Of a DNA stretch of 64,000 nucleotides, positions 1 through 8,677 are shown one piece after another. Location of the stretch: the NCBI GenBank assembly GCA_026398815.1, contig JAPLSA010000028.1, positions 124,001-188,000 of the forward strand, read 5' to 3'. Position 1 is the first letter of the stretch, and every line of letters starts with the position of its first letter. Both the position numbers and the translations under genes were made by a program. The DNA comes from Gammaproteobacteria bacterium (GTDB lineage: Bacteria; Pseudomonadota; Gammaproteobacteria; Nevskiales; Nevskiaceae). The notes beneath the pieces were generated by a model that did no database searches, had not been told where the DNA came from, and worked only from the letters and a program-made list of their open reading frames with translations.

Positions 1-1217
1 TCGGCGCACTGCAGGTGACCACGCCGGTGAGCGGCGGTGAAATCGCCACGCTGTCGCCGTCCTCGGCCGCACGCGGCAGCAGCCGCGACGTGACGATCTT
101 CGGCGCCGGCACCGCGTTCACTGCCGATTCGGTCGTGCAGTTCCTCCGCAGCGGCTCGGTGACGCCGAACATCACGGTGAATTCCCGCACGCTGGTCTCG
201 CCGACCGAACTGCGCGTCAACGTCACCATCGCCGACGCGGCCGTGACCTCGTTCTACGACGTTGCCGTCGACAGCATCACCGAGGCGCGCGGCTTCACGG
301 TGACCGAAGTGGCGCCGGTGGTGCCGACCATCGTGTCGCTGACGCCCAGCGCCAGCGCCCGGGGCGTGACCGGCCTGCCGGTGACCCTGGTCGGCCAGAA
401 CGTCAGCTTCACCGATGCCAGCGTGGTCAGCTTCGGCGACGGCATCACCGTCACCGGCACCACCCTGGTCGACGCCACCACGCTGACCGCGACGATCTCG
501 GTCGCCGCCGATGCCGCACCGGGCTTCCGCGATGTCACGGTCAACACCGCTGGCGTCACCGCAGCGATCCTGGCCGGCTTCCAGGTCACCGTGCCGCCGG
601 CCGACATCGTGTCGGTGACGCCGGGCAGCGGCAGCCGCGGCGCCAGCGGCCTGGCGGTCACCATCGTCGGAGAGAACGTCGCCTTCAGCGCCGACAGCGT
701 CGTCAGCTTCGGCGATGGCATCACCGTCACCGGCACCTCGCGGCTCAACCCGACGACGCTGGTCGCCACGCTCAGCATCGCTGCCGATGCGGCGGTCGGC
801 CCCCGCAATGTCTCGGTGACCACCGATGGCCTGACGCTGGTGGAGAGCAACGGCTTCACGGTCAGCAATGCCGTCATTACCGGCCTTGCACCGGACAGCG
901 CGCAGGCCGGCAGCCGCAGCGTGACGCTGACCATCTCCGGCAGCGGCTTCGGCAGCCCGGCGGCGGTGGCGTTCTCCGGCACCGGCATCACCGTGCGCAG
1001 CGTGACCGTCGATAGCGCCACCCGCATCACCGCCGTGATCGACCTCGATCGCAATGCGGCGGTCGGCCTGCGCGATGTCACGGTGACCGTCAGCGGCGTC
1101 TCCGCCCAGTTCGGCTTCCGGGTGCTGCAGCGGCGCAGCGGCGGCGCGGCTGGCCTGGCGCTGGTGCTTGGCCTTGGCGCGATGGCTGGCCTGCGGCGCC
1201 GGTCCCGGCGCCGCTGA
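1..1217 (+). CDS. Secreted TIG/IPT-repeat protein with GlyGly-CTERM-like sorting tail (5' end outside the window)
   Basis: The reading frame is open from the left edge, so the start codon lies upstream; the GTG at 15 is only an internal valine. The visible ~400 residues form four repeats of about 90 residues, each opening with a motif like SLTPSASARG or GLAPDSAQAG, followed by beta-rich Gly/Thr/Val sequence with the recurring segment SFGDGITVTGT. This matches IPT/TIG immunoglobulin-like folds of bacterial surface proteins. The last ~28 residues are RRSGG, one hydrophobic helix and an Arg cluster (RRRSRRR). That is the layout of GlyGly-CTERM signals, which in known systems are processed by rhombosortase on type II secretion substrates. 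Function is unknown; surface adhesion or matrix is inference. Confidence 0.75.
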   Translation, partial: GALQVTTPVSGGEIATLSPSSAARGSSRDVTIFGAGTAFTADSVVQFLRSGSVTPNITVNSRTLVSPTELRVNVTIADAAVTSFYDVAVDSITEARGFTVTEVAPVVPTIVSLTPSASARGVTGLPVTLVGQNVSFTDASVVSFGDGITVTGTTLVDATTLTATISVAADAAPGFRDVTVNTAGVTAAILAGFQVTVPPADIVSVTPGSGSRGASGLAVTIVGENVAFSADSVVSFGDGITVTGTSRLNPTTLVATLSIAADAAVGPRNVSVTTDGLTLVESNGFTVSNAVITGLAPDSAQAGSRSVTLTISGSGFGSPAAVAFSGTGITVRSVTVDSATRITAVIDLDRNAAVGLRDVTVTVSGVSAQFGFRVLQRRSGGAAGLALVLGLGAMAGLRRRSRRR

Positions 1218-1270
1218 GCGGGCGCACACGCCGGCAACGCTGATCGCCTGATCGGCTGATCCGGCCCAGC

Positions 1271-1308
1271 AAAAAGCCCCCCGTAGCTCAGGCTGCGGGG
1301 GGCTTTTT
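1271..1308 (+). terminator. Strong, symmetric rho-independent terminator
   Basis: A perfect 13-bp stem (AAAAAGCCCCCCG paired with CGGGGGGCTTTTT) encloses a 12-base loop. The arm has a T-run on its 3' side on both strands, so it can end the TIG-repeat gene on plus and the thioesterase-like gene on minus. Confidence 0.93.
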
Positions 1309-1352
1309 CATGGATCGTCCGTCAAGGCGACCGTCACGGCGACCGGCGGCGC

Positions 1353-1892
1353 TCAGGCCTCGGTGGCGGGCCGCGGGCTGCGCACCGGCTTGCGTCGCAC
1401 GTACAGCTCCTTCTCGACCCGGGCCACGACATCGCCCTTGCTGTCGAGCACCTCGACGTGGAACACCGGCAGGTACTTGGCGCCGCCGGCCGTGGCCTGC
1501 CGTGCAGCATCGACGTCGGCCTCGCTGATCCGGAACTTCGCGCGCACCGTGCCCTTGCCGGGGCGCAGAAATTCGATCTTCGCGGCCTTGTCCCAGACCA
1601 GGTAGCCAGGCCCCAGGCCGGCAAAGAACTGCAGGCAGTAGAACGGATCGACCATCGCGTACAGGCTGCCGCCGAAATGGGTGCCGAAGGCGTTGGCGTT
1701 GCCGGGCTGGCGACGCAGCTCGACATCGATCTCCCGGAAATCACGGCTGACCCGCGTCACCCGGATGCCGGCGCCGAGGTAGGGCGGATACAGGTTCATG
1801 CGCAGCCGGAACACGGCGGCGTTCCGGTACAACAAGCTGGACAACAGGTCCGCCGCCTTGGCGCGCAGGCCGCCGGGCTGGGTGGCCGCCAT
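1353..1892 (-). CDS. DUF4442 / hotdog-fold thioesterase-like protein
   Basis: A 179-residue protein. The centre, with GTHFGGSLYAMVDPFY followed by a strand-rich second half (KIEFLRPGKGTVRAKF), is typical of the DUF4442 branch of the hotdog thioesterase superfamily, which acts on acyl-CoA-like substrates; the actual substrate is unknown. The ATG shares one base with the purU stop (TGATG), so the two genes are probably translationally coupled. The gene ends about 45 bases before the bidirectional terminator at 1271-1308. Confidence 0.8.
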   Translation of the reverse strand: MAATQPGGLRAKAADLLSSLLYRNAAVFRLRMNLYPPYLGAGIRVTRVSRDFREIDVELRRQPGNANAFGTHFGGSLYAMVDPFYCLQFFAGLGPGYLVWDKAAKIEFLRPGKGTVRAKFRISEADVDAARQATAGGAKYLPVFHVEVLDSKGDVVARVEKELYVRRKPVRSPRPATEA

Positions 1893-2758
1893 CAGTTGAA
1901 CACCACGGTCTTGTTGCCGTCGACGATGATCCGGTCCTCGACATGCCAGCGCACCGCGCGTGCCAGCACCTGGCGCTCCAGATCGCGGCCGAGGCGGCGC
2001 AGTTCGTCGATGCCTTCGGAGTGCGAAACGCGCGCCACGTCCTGTTCGATGATCGGGCCCTGGTCCAGCTCGGCAGTCACGTAGTGGGCGGTGGCGCCGA
2101 TGATCTTGACGCCGCGCTCGTGAGCCTGCCGGTACGGATCGGCGCCGACGAAGGCGGGCAGGAACGAGTGGTGGATGTTGATGATCTTCGACGGCCACAG
2201 GGCCGCGAAATCGCCGCTCAGGATGCGCATGTAGCGCGCCAGCACGATGAATTCGGCCCGCGCCTCGACGAGGATCTTTTGCATTGCCGCCTCGGCTTCC
2301 GGCCGGGTCGCGGTCTCGAACGGCACGTGGTGGAACGGCACGCCGAAGCCTTCCACCGCCTTGCGCAGCGCCTCGTGGTTGGAGATCACGCAGGGAATGT
2401 CGACTCTGAGCTCGCCGCGCTGCCAGCGCCACAGCAGTTCCATCGCCGCGTGGTCGTGGGCCGACACCAGGATCGCCATGCGCGGCTTGTCGGCGGCATA
2501 GCTCATCCGCCAGTTCATCCGGTGCTGGGCGGCGACGGTGTCGGCGAACGCGCGTTCGAGCGCGGCACGCGGCAGGTCGATGGCCGGCGTCTGGAATTCC
2601 AGCCGCATGAACAGCTGGCCGTCGGACGGGCTCGTCGAGTGCTGGTCGAGCTCGGTGATGTTGGCGCCGTGGTGATACAGGAACGTGGTGGCGGCCGCGA
2701 CGATGCCGGGGCGGTCATCGCAGCGGATCAGCAGGCGGGCAATGGTTTCGGGATTCAT
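1892..2758 (-). CDS. purU: Formyltetrahydrofolate deformylase
   Basis: A 288-residue enzyme that hydrolyses 10-formyl-tetrahydrofolate to formate and tetrahydrofolate, balancing one-carbon pools and feeding formate to PurT-type purine synthesis. Residues 8-85 are an N-terminal ACT domain (CDDRPGIVAAATTFLYHHGA). Residues 92-280 are a formyltransferase fold with NIHHSFLP at 194-201 and the ATAHYVTAELDQGPII segment at 222-237 carrying the catalytic Asp. Length is normal for the family. It overlaps the downstream thioesterase-like gene by one base. Confidence 0.95.
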   Translation of the reverse strand: MNPETIARLLIRCDDRPGIVAAATTFLYHHGANITELDQHSTSPSDGQLFMRLEFQTPAIDLPRAALERAFADTVAAQHRMNWRMSYAADKPRMAILVSAHDHAAMELLWRWQRGELRVDIPCVISNHEALRKAVEGFGVPFHHVPFETATRPEAEAAMQKILVEARAEFIVLARYMRILSGDFAALWPSKIINIHHSFLPAFVGADPYRQAHERGVKIIGATAHYVTAELDQGPIIEQDVARVSHSEGIDELRRLGRDLERQVLARAVRWHVEDRIIVDGNKTVVFN

Positions 2759-2844
2759 GGTCGGGTCGGAAGCCGGAGCGGTCAGCGGCGGTCATTGTCG
2801 CATTCCGCACCTGTCGCGCCGCAGCCGCGCGGCCCCCGCACGGC

Positions 2845-3876
2845 TCAGGCCCGGTCGAGCACCGCCGCCTGGTAGCCGCGCTGACACAGCAGGTAGGCCG
2901 CCACGGCGCTGCGCCGCCCGCTGTCGCAGATGCAGATGTACAGCCGCTCGCGCGCCAGCTGGCGGGTCTTGGCGCGCAGCAGCCGCAGCGGCAGGTTCAG
3001 GCTGCCGGGCGGGGCATCGTCGCGACATTCGCCAGGCAGGCGCACATCGAGCCAGCAGGCGCTGCCGTCGGCCACGCGCCGGGCGGCGGCTTCCGGGTCC
3101 AGCCGCAGCAGCAGCGGCTCTTCGAGCAGTTCCAGGAAATCGCTGCGCGCCAGCCGCATCAGCCGGCCATCACTGAGCATCACCGCGCTGGCGTTGCGCG
3201 GCAGGCCGGCGATCAGCGCTTCCTCGCCGAAGCATTCGCCGGGGCCGAATTCGGCCAGCGTCAGCGACTTCGGCTGCTGGCCCTGCAGCTCAATTCGGCA
3301 ACGCCCTTCGACCACCACGTAGAACCAGTCGCCGGATTCGCCTTCGCGGATCACCGGCTCGCCCTGGCGCACGTCGACCGGCTGCAGACGCTGGAACAGC
3401 GTGTGCAGGTTGGCCGCCGGCAGGCGCTGGAACGCCGGCGCCTGCAGCATCCGGGTCATCCAGTCATCCGGCGCAGCCTCGTCGATGCCGGCCACCTGAT
3501 AGCCGCCGGACTGCTCCCAGGTCAGCACCAGATCGAGCAGCGCGGCGTCGAGTTCCAGCACGCGGGCGGCGGTCTGCGCGAACACCGTTGCCGCAGCCGA
3601 CGGCGGCCCGGCCAGCCGGTGGGCAGCACGCGGATCGGTCGGATGGATGACGCACGGCATCCGGCCGCTGCTGTCGTCGATCTGCACGGCGCCGTCGAGC
3701 AGCCAACTCGACAGCGCCAGCGGCTGGCCGCCGCGCGCCACGGTCTGGCCGGCCGCCAGCGTGCGGATCGAGGCCGCCGGCAGCAGCCGGCGCAGCGAGT
3801 CCTCGGTCAGCGCTTCCATCGGCACGAAACGGCGCAGCACCGCGAGGTCGATCAGCGGCTGGCGAATCTGGCTCAT
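2845..3876 (-). CDS. Cyclic-nucleotide-binding / rhodanese fusion protein
   Basis: A 343-residue cytoplasmic protein without signal peptide. Residues 10-120 look like a degenerate CNB fold. Residues 145-250 are a full CNB domain whose phosphate-binding cassette (FGEEALIAGLPRNAS, about 217-230) keeps the Gly-Glu and Pro-Arg positions expected for cNMP binding. Residues 265-343 are a rhodanese domain with active loop C317-DSGRRS, so the sulfur-accepting Cys is present. There is no DNA-binding helix-turn-helix, so it is not a CRP-type regulator. A cNMP-gated sulfurtransferase or redox protein is inference. Confidence 0.82.
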   Translation of the reverse strand: MSQIRQPLIDLAVLRRFVPMEALTEDSLRRLLPAASIRTLAAGQTVARGGQPLALSSWLLDGAVQIDDSSGRMPCVIHPTDPRAAHRLAGPPSAAATVFAQTAARVLELDAALLDLVLTWEQSGGYQVAGIDEAAPDDWMTRMLQAPAFQRLPAANLHTLFQRLQPVDVRQGEPVIREGESGDWFYVVVEGRCRIELQGQQPKSLTLAEFGPGECFGEEALIAGLPRNASAVMLSDGRLMRLARSDFLELLEEPLLLRLDPEAAARRVADGSACWLDVRLPGECRDDAPPGSLNLPLRLLRAKTRQLARERLYICICDSGRRSAVAAYLLCQRGYQAAVLDRA

Positions 3877-3922
3877 GGCAATCGCTCCTCCGGCAGGCGC
3901 GGCGAGCCGCAGTCCGGCAGCG

Positions 3923-3948
3923 GTCCGGCGCCGATCGCGGCACCGGAC
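3923..3948. repeat. GC-rich hairpin between the CNB-rhodanese and ComEA-like genes
   Basis: An 11-bp arm GTCCGGCGCCG faces CGGCACCGGAC across a 4-base loop, with one mismatch. It lies in the 90-base gap after the ComEA-like gene on the minus strand. There is no T-run, so it is at best a weak or rho-assisted terminator. Confidence 0.4.
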
Positions 3949-3966
3949 GCTGCGTGGCGGTACCGG

Positions 3967-4266
3967 CTACTTGCCGTCCTTCTTGTCGGCCGGCTTGGCC
4001 GCCGCCTTGCCGCCCAACGTGATGTTGCTGCGGTTCTTGGTCAGCGTGGCCTGCCCGATTCCGGGCACCTTCTCGAGCTCGTCGACGCTTTTGAACGGCC
4101 CGTTCTTGCTGCGGTACTCAACGATCGCCGCCGCCTTCGAAGGACCGATGCCATCGAGCGTTTCAAGGGTTTTGGCGTCGGCGCTGTTGATGTCGACCGG
4201 CGCCGCCCAGGCCAGAGATGCGAAGGCCAGCAGCAATCCCGCGAGCAGCGATGAAAGAAGTTTCAT
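3967..4266 (-). CDS. Exported ComEA-like helix-hairpin-helix protein
   Basis: 99 residues when started at the ATG preceded by an excellent AGGAGGT ribosome-binding site (4274-4280, minus strand); a longer in-frame start upstream has no such support. A signal peptide (MKLLSSLLAGLLLAFASLAWA) is followed by two helix-hairpin-helix units (LETLDGIGPSKAAAI and LEKVPGIGQATL) preceded by the conserved VDINSADAKTL, and a Lys-rich tail. ComEA-family proteins bind double-stranded DNA non-specifically in the periplasm during natural transformation. No other competence gene is visible here, and many proteobacterial homologues are untested, so the role is inferred. Confidence 0.88.
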   Translation of the reverse strand: MKLLSSLLAGLLLAFASLAWAAPVDINSADAKTLETLDGIGPSKAAAIVEYRSKNGPFKSVDELEKVPGIGQATLTKNRSNITLGGKAAAKPADKKDGK

Positions 4267-4446
4267 GGCGCATACCTCCTGTGTAATCGAGAACGTGGAA
4301 AGCGCCGATGAAGGCTTGAGTCCCGATCGCATCCATGCGACGCCAGCCGATGCTGCTCGCTTCAACAGGGGGTTGTCGTGATGCCGTTCACAGCGGCGCC
4401 GGCAGCGCCCGCGCCGCCGCTGCCGGTTCGTGCGGTGCTGCGCAGA

Positions 4447-5754
4447 TCAGCCGCGATCGCGGGCGCTGGCGGCGTGGGCCTGCAGGCCTTCGGCGTCGGC
4501 GATGGTGCCGGCGATGCCAGCCAGCCGCTTGGCGCCCTGCGGCGTGATCTCGATCAGGCTCGAACGCTTCTGGAACTCGTAGACACCAAGCGGATTGCTG
4601 AAGCGCGCGGCGCGCGAGGTCGGCAGCACGTGGTTCGGGCCGGCGCAGTAGTCGCCGAAGGCTTCCGGTGTGTGGCGGCCGAGGAACACCGCGCCGGCAT
4701 GCTGGATCGATTCCAGCAGCTTTCGCGGATCGGCCACCGACAGCTCCAGGTGTTCCGGCGCGATGCGGTTCGACACCGCTGCCGCCTCATTCAGGTCGCG
4801 GACCAGGATCAGCGCGCCTCGGCCGGCGATCGACTGGCGGACGATGTCGGCGCGCGGCAGCTCGGCCAGCCGCGCGTTCATCGCGGAGAACACCGCGTCC
4901 AGATACGCCGCGTCTGGGCAGATCAGGATGCTCTGCGCCACCTCGTCATGCTCGGCCTGGCTGAACAGATCCATCGCGATCCAGCGCGGATCGGTCAGGC
5001 CGTCGCCGATCACCACGATCTCGCTCGGGCCGGCGATCGAATCGATGCCGACCTTGCCGAACACCAGCCGCTTGGCCGCCGCGACATAGGCATTGCCGGG
5101 GCCGACGATCTTGTCGACCGCCGGAATCGTCCGCGTGCCGTAGGCCAGCGCCGCCACCGCCTGCGCGCCGCCGATGGTGAACACGCGATCGACGCCGGCC
5201 AGGTGGGCAGCGCCGAGCACCACCGGGTTGACCACGCCGTCGCCGGCCGGCACCACCATCACCAGTTCGCCGACGCCGGCCACCTTGGCCGGGATCGCGT
5301 TCATCAGCACGCTGGACGGATAGGCCGCCTTGCCGCCCGGCACATACAGGCCGGCGCGGTCCATCGGCGTCACTTTCTGGCCGAGGCGGTTGCCGTCGGC
5401 ATCGGTGAATTCCCAGCCTTCCAGCTTCTGGTGCTGCGCGTAGGCGCGAATGCGCTCGGCGGCGGCTTCCAGCGCCGCCTTCAGCTTCGGGTCCAGCGAA
5501 TGCCAGGCGGCTTCGCGCGCCGCCTTCGGGATTTCCAGCTCGGCGGCCGAGGCAACGCTGCGGCGATCGAAGCGGTTGGTGTACTCGACCAGCGCCTCGT
5601 CGCCGCGGGCGCGGATCGCCGCGATGATGTCGGCGACCACGGCGGTGACTTTCGGATCGGCTTCCGGCGCGCGGTCGAGCAGCGCGCCGAGCTTCGCGTC
5701 GAAATCGGCGGCGCGGGAATCCAGACGGCCAATCTCAAGCACATTCTCAAGCAT
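4447..5754 (-). CDS. hisD: Histidinol dehydrogenase
   Basis: 435 residues from the ATG at 5754; a TTG two codons upstream is also in frame but too close to the GGAG ribosome-binding site. The enzyme oxidises L-histidinol to L-histidine with two NAD+, the last step of histidine synthesis. Family segments are clear: [42 protein letters not shown] and LFSQAEHDE, the last including zinc/catalytic residues. It overlaps the end of hisG by 8 bases, so hisG-hisD are one translation-coupled unit. The next his genes do not follow; a ComEA-like gene lies downstream. Confidence 0.96.
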   Translation of the reverse strand: MLENVLEIGRLDSRAADFDAKLGALLDRAPEADPKVTAVVADIIAAIRARGDEALVEYTNRFDRRSVASAAELEIPKAAREAAWHSLDPKLKAALEAAAERIRAYAQHQKLEGWEFTDADGNRLGQKVTPMDRAGLYVPGGKAAYPSSVLMNAIPAKVAGVGELVMVVPAGDGVVNPVVLGAAHLAGVDRVFTIGGAQAVAALAYGTRTIPAVDKIVGPGNAYVAAAKRLVFGKVGIDSIAGPSEIVVIGDGLTDPRWIAMDLFSQAEHDEVAQSILICPDAAYLDAVFSAMNARLAELPRADIVRQSIAGRGALILVRDLNEAAAVSNRIAPEHLELSVADPRKLLESIQHAGAVFLGRHTPEAFGDYCAGPNHVLPTSRAARFSNPLGVYEFQKRSSLIEITPQGAKRLAGIAGTIADAEGLQAHAASARDRG

Positions 5755-6394
5755 CGGCAACGGCTCCGGCCAGGCGATCGAGCAGCGCGCGGATCGCCGC
5801 GTGCTTCATCTTCATCGCCGCCTTGTTGACCACCAGTCGTGCGGTGGAGGTGTAGATGGTTTCGATCTCGACCAGGCCGTTGGCGCGCAAGGTGCCACCG
5901 GTGGCGACCAGATCGACGATCACGTCGGACAAGCCCACCAGCGGCCCGAGTTCCATCGAGCCGTAGAGCTTGATCACTTCCACCTGCTCGCCGCGCGCGG
6001 CGAAGAAGCGGCGCGTGGTTTCCGGGTACTTGGTGCAGACGCGCAGGCGGCGGCCGAAGCTGTGGCGCGGGTTCTTCACCAGCGGCGAATCGTTCTTGGT
6101 CGCCACGCTGAGCCGGCAGGTGGCGAAGCCCAGATCCAGCGGCTCGTACAGCGCGCCGCCGCCGTGCTCCAGCAGGATGTCCTTGCCGACGATGCCGAGA
6201 TCGGCGGCGCCGTATTCGACATAGGTCGGCACGTCGGTCGGCCGCACTTCCAGCAGTTCGACGCCGGGATCCTCGGTCGGAATCCGCAGCAGGCGGCCGG
6301 CGTCAACCGCAGGCGCGATGCCGGCGGCCTTCAGCAGCGGCAGGCAGTCGTCGAGGATGCGGCCCTTGGACAGGGCCAGCGTCAAGGCAGTCAT
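5747..6394 (-). CDS. hisG: ATP phosphoribosyltransferase catalytic subunit, short form
   Basis: 215 residues, starting at the only sensible ATG ([21 protein letters not shown]). It condenses ATP with PRPP in the first, feedback-controlled step of histidine synthesis. Conserved segments are [23 protein letters not shown] in the N-terminal half and the PRPP loop [14 protein letters not shown] near residue 160. The ~80-residue C-terminal regulatory domain of long HisG is absent, so by family knowledge this is a short-form HisG that needs HisZ for activity and regulation. hisZ is not in this window. It is divergent from eutB, with a 111-base gap. Confidence 0.96.
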   Translation of the reverse strand: MTALTLALSKGRILDDCLPLLKAAGIAPAVDAGRLLRIPTEDPGVELLEVRPTDVPTYVEYGAADLGIVGKDILLEHGGGALYEPLDLGFATCRLSVATKNDSPLVKNPRHSFGRRLRVCTKYPETTRRFFAARGEQVEVIKLYGSMELGPLVGLSDVIVDLVATGGTLRANGLVEIETIYTSTARLVVNKAAMKMKHAAIRALLDRLAGAVADA

Positions 6395-6505
6395 GGTGAT
6401 GTCGCGCGCAGCGGGGAGGATCGCGATTTTACCCGCCGCTGCCCGGCCTTGCGTCCGTCGATCGCGGCCCGCAGGCTGGCATGGCTTGCGCATCCCGGAA
6501 AACAC

Positions 6506-7900
6506 ATGAGCTACCGCACCTCGATCGGCGTCCGCAGCCATGTTTTCGACAGCCTGGCCGAACTGCTCGCCAAGGCTTCGCCGTTCCGCGCCGGCGACGC
6601 GCTGGCCGGCGTCGCGGCGGTATCCGCCGAAGAACGGATGGCCGCCCGCGTGCTGCTGGCCGACCTGCCGCTGCGAGCGTTTCTCGACGAGGCGCTGATT
6701 CCCTACGAGCAGGACGAGGTCACCCGGCTGATCGTCGACAGCCACGACACGACGGCGTTCGCGCCGGTCGCCAGCCTGACCGTCGGCGCCTTCCGCGACT
6801 GGCTCTTGTCGCCGCAGGCCGACACAGCGGCGCTGGCCGCGCTGGCACCGGGGCTGACGCCGGAAATGGCGGCGGCGGTATCGAAGCTGATGCGCAACCA
6901 GGACCTGATCCTCGCCGCCCGCAAGATCCACGTGGTCACGGCATTCCGCTCGACCATCGGCCTGCCCGGCCGGCTGGCGATCCGCTTGCAGCCGAACCAC
7001 CCGGCCGACGATCCGCGCGGCATCCTCGCATCGACACTCGACGGCCTGCTGTACGGCGCCGGCGACGCCTGCATCGGCATCAACCCGGCCAGCGACGACC
7101 CGGCGAAGCTGCGCGCGCTGTGGGAACTGCTCGACCAGCTGATCGCCCGCCACGGCATTCCCACCCAGTCCTGCGTACTGGCCCATGTCACACGCCAGAT
7201 CGAGGCGATCGAGCACGGCGCGCCGGTCGATCTGCTGTTCCAGTCGGTCGGCGGCAGCGAGGCGCTGAACCGCAGCTTCGGTGTGTCGCTGGCGCTGTTG
7301 CGCGAAGCCCGCGATGCCGGCCTGAGCCTGCAGCGCGGCACGGCCGGCCAGCACGTCATGTACTTCGAGACCGGCCAGGGCGCCGCGCTATCGGCCAACG
7401 CCCATCACGGACTCGATCAGCAGACCTGCGAGGCGCGCGCCTACGCCGTCTGCCGCGCGTTCGCGCCGCTGCTGGTCAACAGCGTGGTCGGCTTCATCGG
7501 CCCGGAGTACCTGTACGACGGCAAGCAGATCATCCGCGCCGGCCTGGAAGACCACTTCTGCGGCAAGCTGCTCGGCCTGCCGATGGGCGTGGACGTCTGC
7601 TACACCAACCACGCCGAGGCCGACCAGGACGATATGGACAACCTGCTGGTGCTGCTCGGCGCAGCCGGCGTCAATTTCGTGATGGGCGTGCCCGGCGCTG
7701 ACGACGTGATGCTCGGCTACCAGAGCACCAGCTTCCACGACGCGCTGGCGCTGCGCGAAACCCTGGGCCTGCGCCACGCGCCGGAATTCGAGGCCTGGCT
7801 GCACGACCAGCAGCTGATCGACGGACACGGCCGGCTGCGCGCGCCCGGCAGCCTGCCGGCGCTGCCGCTGGCCGACAGCATCGAGGCGCTAGGCCGATGA
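6506..7900 (+). CDS. eutB: Ethanolamine ammonia-lyase, large (alpha) subunit
   Basis: 464 residues, the usual EutB size, starting [14 protein letters not shown]. With EutC it splits ethanolamine into acetaldehyde and ammonia using adenosylcobalamin. The sequence matches EutB throughout, including [48 protein letters not shown] and [20 protein letters not shown]. The stop overlaps the eutC ATG (ATGA), as expected for a 1:1 complex. No eutA reactivase, permease or aldehyde dehydrogenase is adjacent. It probably lets ethanolamine serve as a nitrogen and/or carbon source. Confidence 0.97.
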   Translation: MSYRTSIGVRSHVFDSLAELLAKASPFRAGDALAGVAAVSAEERMAARVLLADLPLRAFLDEALIPYEQDEVTRLIVDSHDTTAFAPVASLTVGAFRDWLLSPQADTAALAALAPGLTPEMAAAVSKLMRNQDLILAARKIHVVTAFRSTIGLPGRLAIRLQPNHPADDPRGILASTLDGLLYGAGDACIGINPASDDPAKLRALWELLDQLIARHGIPTQSCVLAHVTRQIEAIEHGAPVDLLFQSVGGSEALNRSFGVSLALLREARDAGLSLQRGTAGQHVMYFETGQGAALSANAHHGLDQQTCEARAYAVCRAFAPLLVNSVVGFIGPEYLYDGKQIIRAGLEDHFCGKLLGLPMGVDVCYTNHAEADQDDMDNLLVLLGAAGVNFVMGVPGADDVMLGYQSTSFHDALALRETLGLRHAPEFEAWLHDQQLIDGHGRLRAPGSLPALPLADSIEALGR

Positions 7901-8670
7901 CGCCCCCGAAGCACGAGCACCACCCCGCGCCGCCGACGGCCGCCGATCCCTGGGCGGCGCTGCGCGTCCACACGCCGGCCCGCATCGCCCTTGGCCGCAG
8001 CGGCGCCAGCCTGCCGACCCGCGAACTGCTGGCCTTCGGCATCGCCCACGCCCAGGCCCGCGATGCGGTGCACGCCGTGCTCGACGTACCCGCGCTGCGC
8101 GCCGATCTCGCCGGCTTCGGCCTGCCGGTGATCGAGGTGCGCAGCGCCGCGCCGAACCGCGCCGCCTATCTGGCCCGGCCGGACTGGGGCCGGCGGCTCG
8201 ATCCGGCCTCGGCGGCGACCCTGGCGTGCCCCGCAGCGACACCCGATCTCGTGTTCGTGATCGCCGATGGCCTGTCGGCCGTCGCCGTGCAACGCCATGC
8301 CGCACCGCTGCTGGCGATCGGCCTGCCGATGCTGGATGACCTGGTGATCGGCCCGCTGGTGATCGCCAGCCAGGCCCGCGTCGCACTGGCCGACGCGGTG
8401 GCAATGGCGCTCGGTGCACGGCTGGTGGTCAGCCTGATTGGCGAGCGGCCAGGGCTCAGCGCGCCGGACAGCCTCGGCGCCTATCTGACCCACGCGCCGC
8501 AGCCCGGCACCACCGATGCCGAGCGCAACTGCCTGTCCAACATCCGCCCGGACGGCCTCGGCTATGCCGCGGCAGCGGCCGAGCTGGTGGCGCTGATCCG
8601 CCGCGCGCGGGCCGCTGGCATCAGCGGCATTGGCCTGTCCGCCGCCACTGCGCTGGCGGCGGTCGGCTGA
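7897..8670 (+). CDS. eutC: Ethanolamine ammonia-lyase, small (beta) subunit
   Basis: 257 residues. Family segments include ARIALGRSGASLPTRELLAFGIAHAQARDAVH, DLVFVIADGLSAVAVQRHA, SLIGERPGLSAPDSLGAYLTHAP and RNCLSNIRPDGLGYAAAA. EutC contributes to the cobalamin-binding interface of the lyase. The start lies within the eutB stop (ATGA overlap). The stop is only 7 bases from the convergent stop of the NYN gene, with no room for a terminator. Confidence 0.96.
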   Translation: MTPPKHEHHPAPPTAADPWAALRVHTPARIALGRSGASLPTRELLAFGIAHAQARDAVHAVLDVPALRADLAGFGLPVIEVRSAAPNRAAYLARPDWGRRLDPASAATLACPAATPDLVFVIADGLSAVAVQRHAAPLLAIGLPMLDDLVIGPLVIASQARVALADAVAMALGARLVVSLIGERPGLSAPDSLGAYLTHAPQPGTTDAERNCLSNIRPDGLGYAAAAAELVALIRRARAAGISGIGLSAATALAAVG

Positions 8671-8677
8671 TCGCGGC

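Noticed and set aside
3877-3966. Hidden gene or RNA between the CNB-rhodanese and ComEA genes
   Set aside because: Only a GC-rich hairpin is seen; too short for a gene.
4378-5829. Plus-strand frame opposite hisD
   Set aside because: Antisense shadow: Arg/Gly/Ala-rich, no domain, and hisD is unambiguous.
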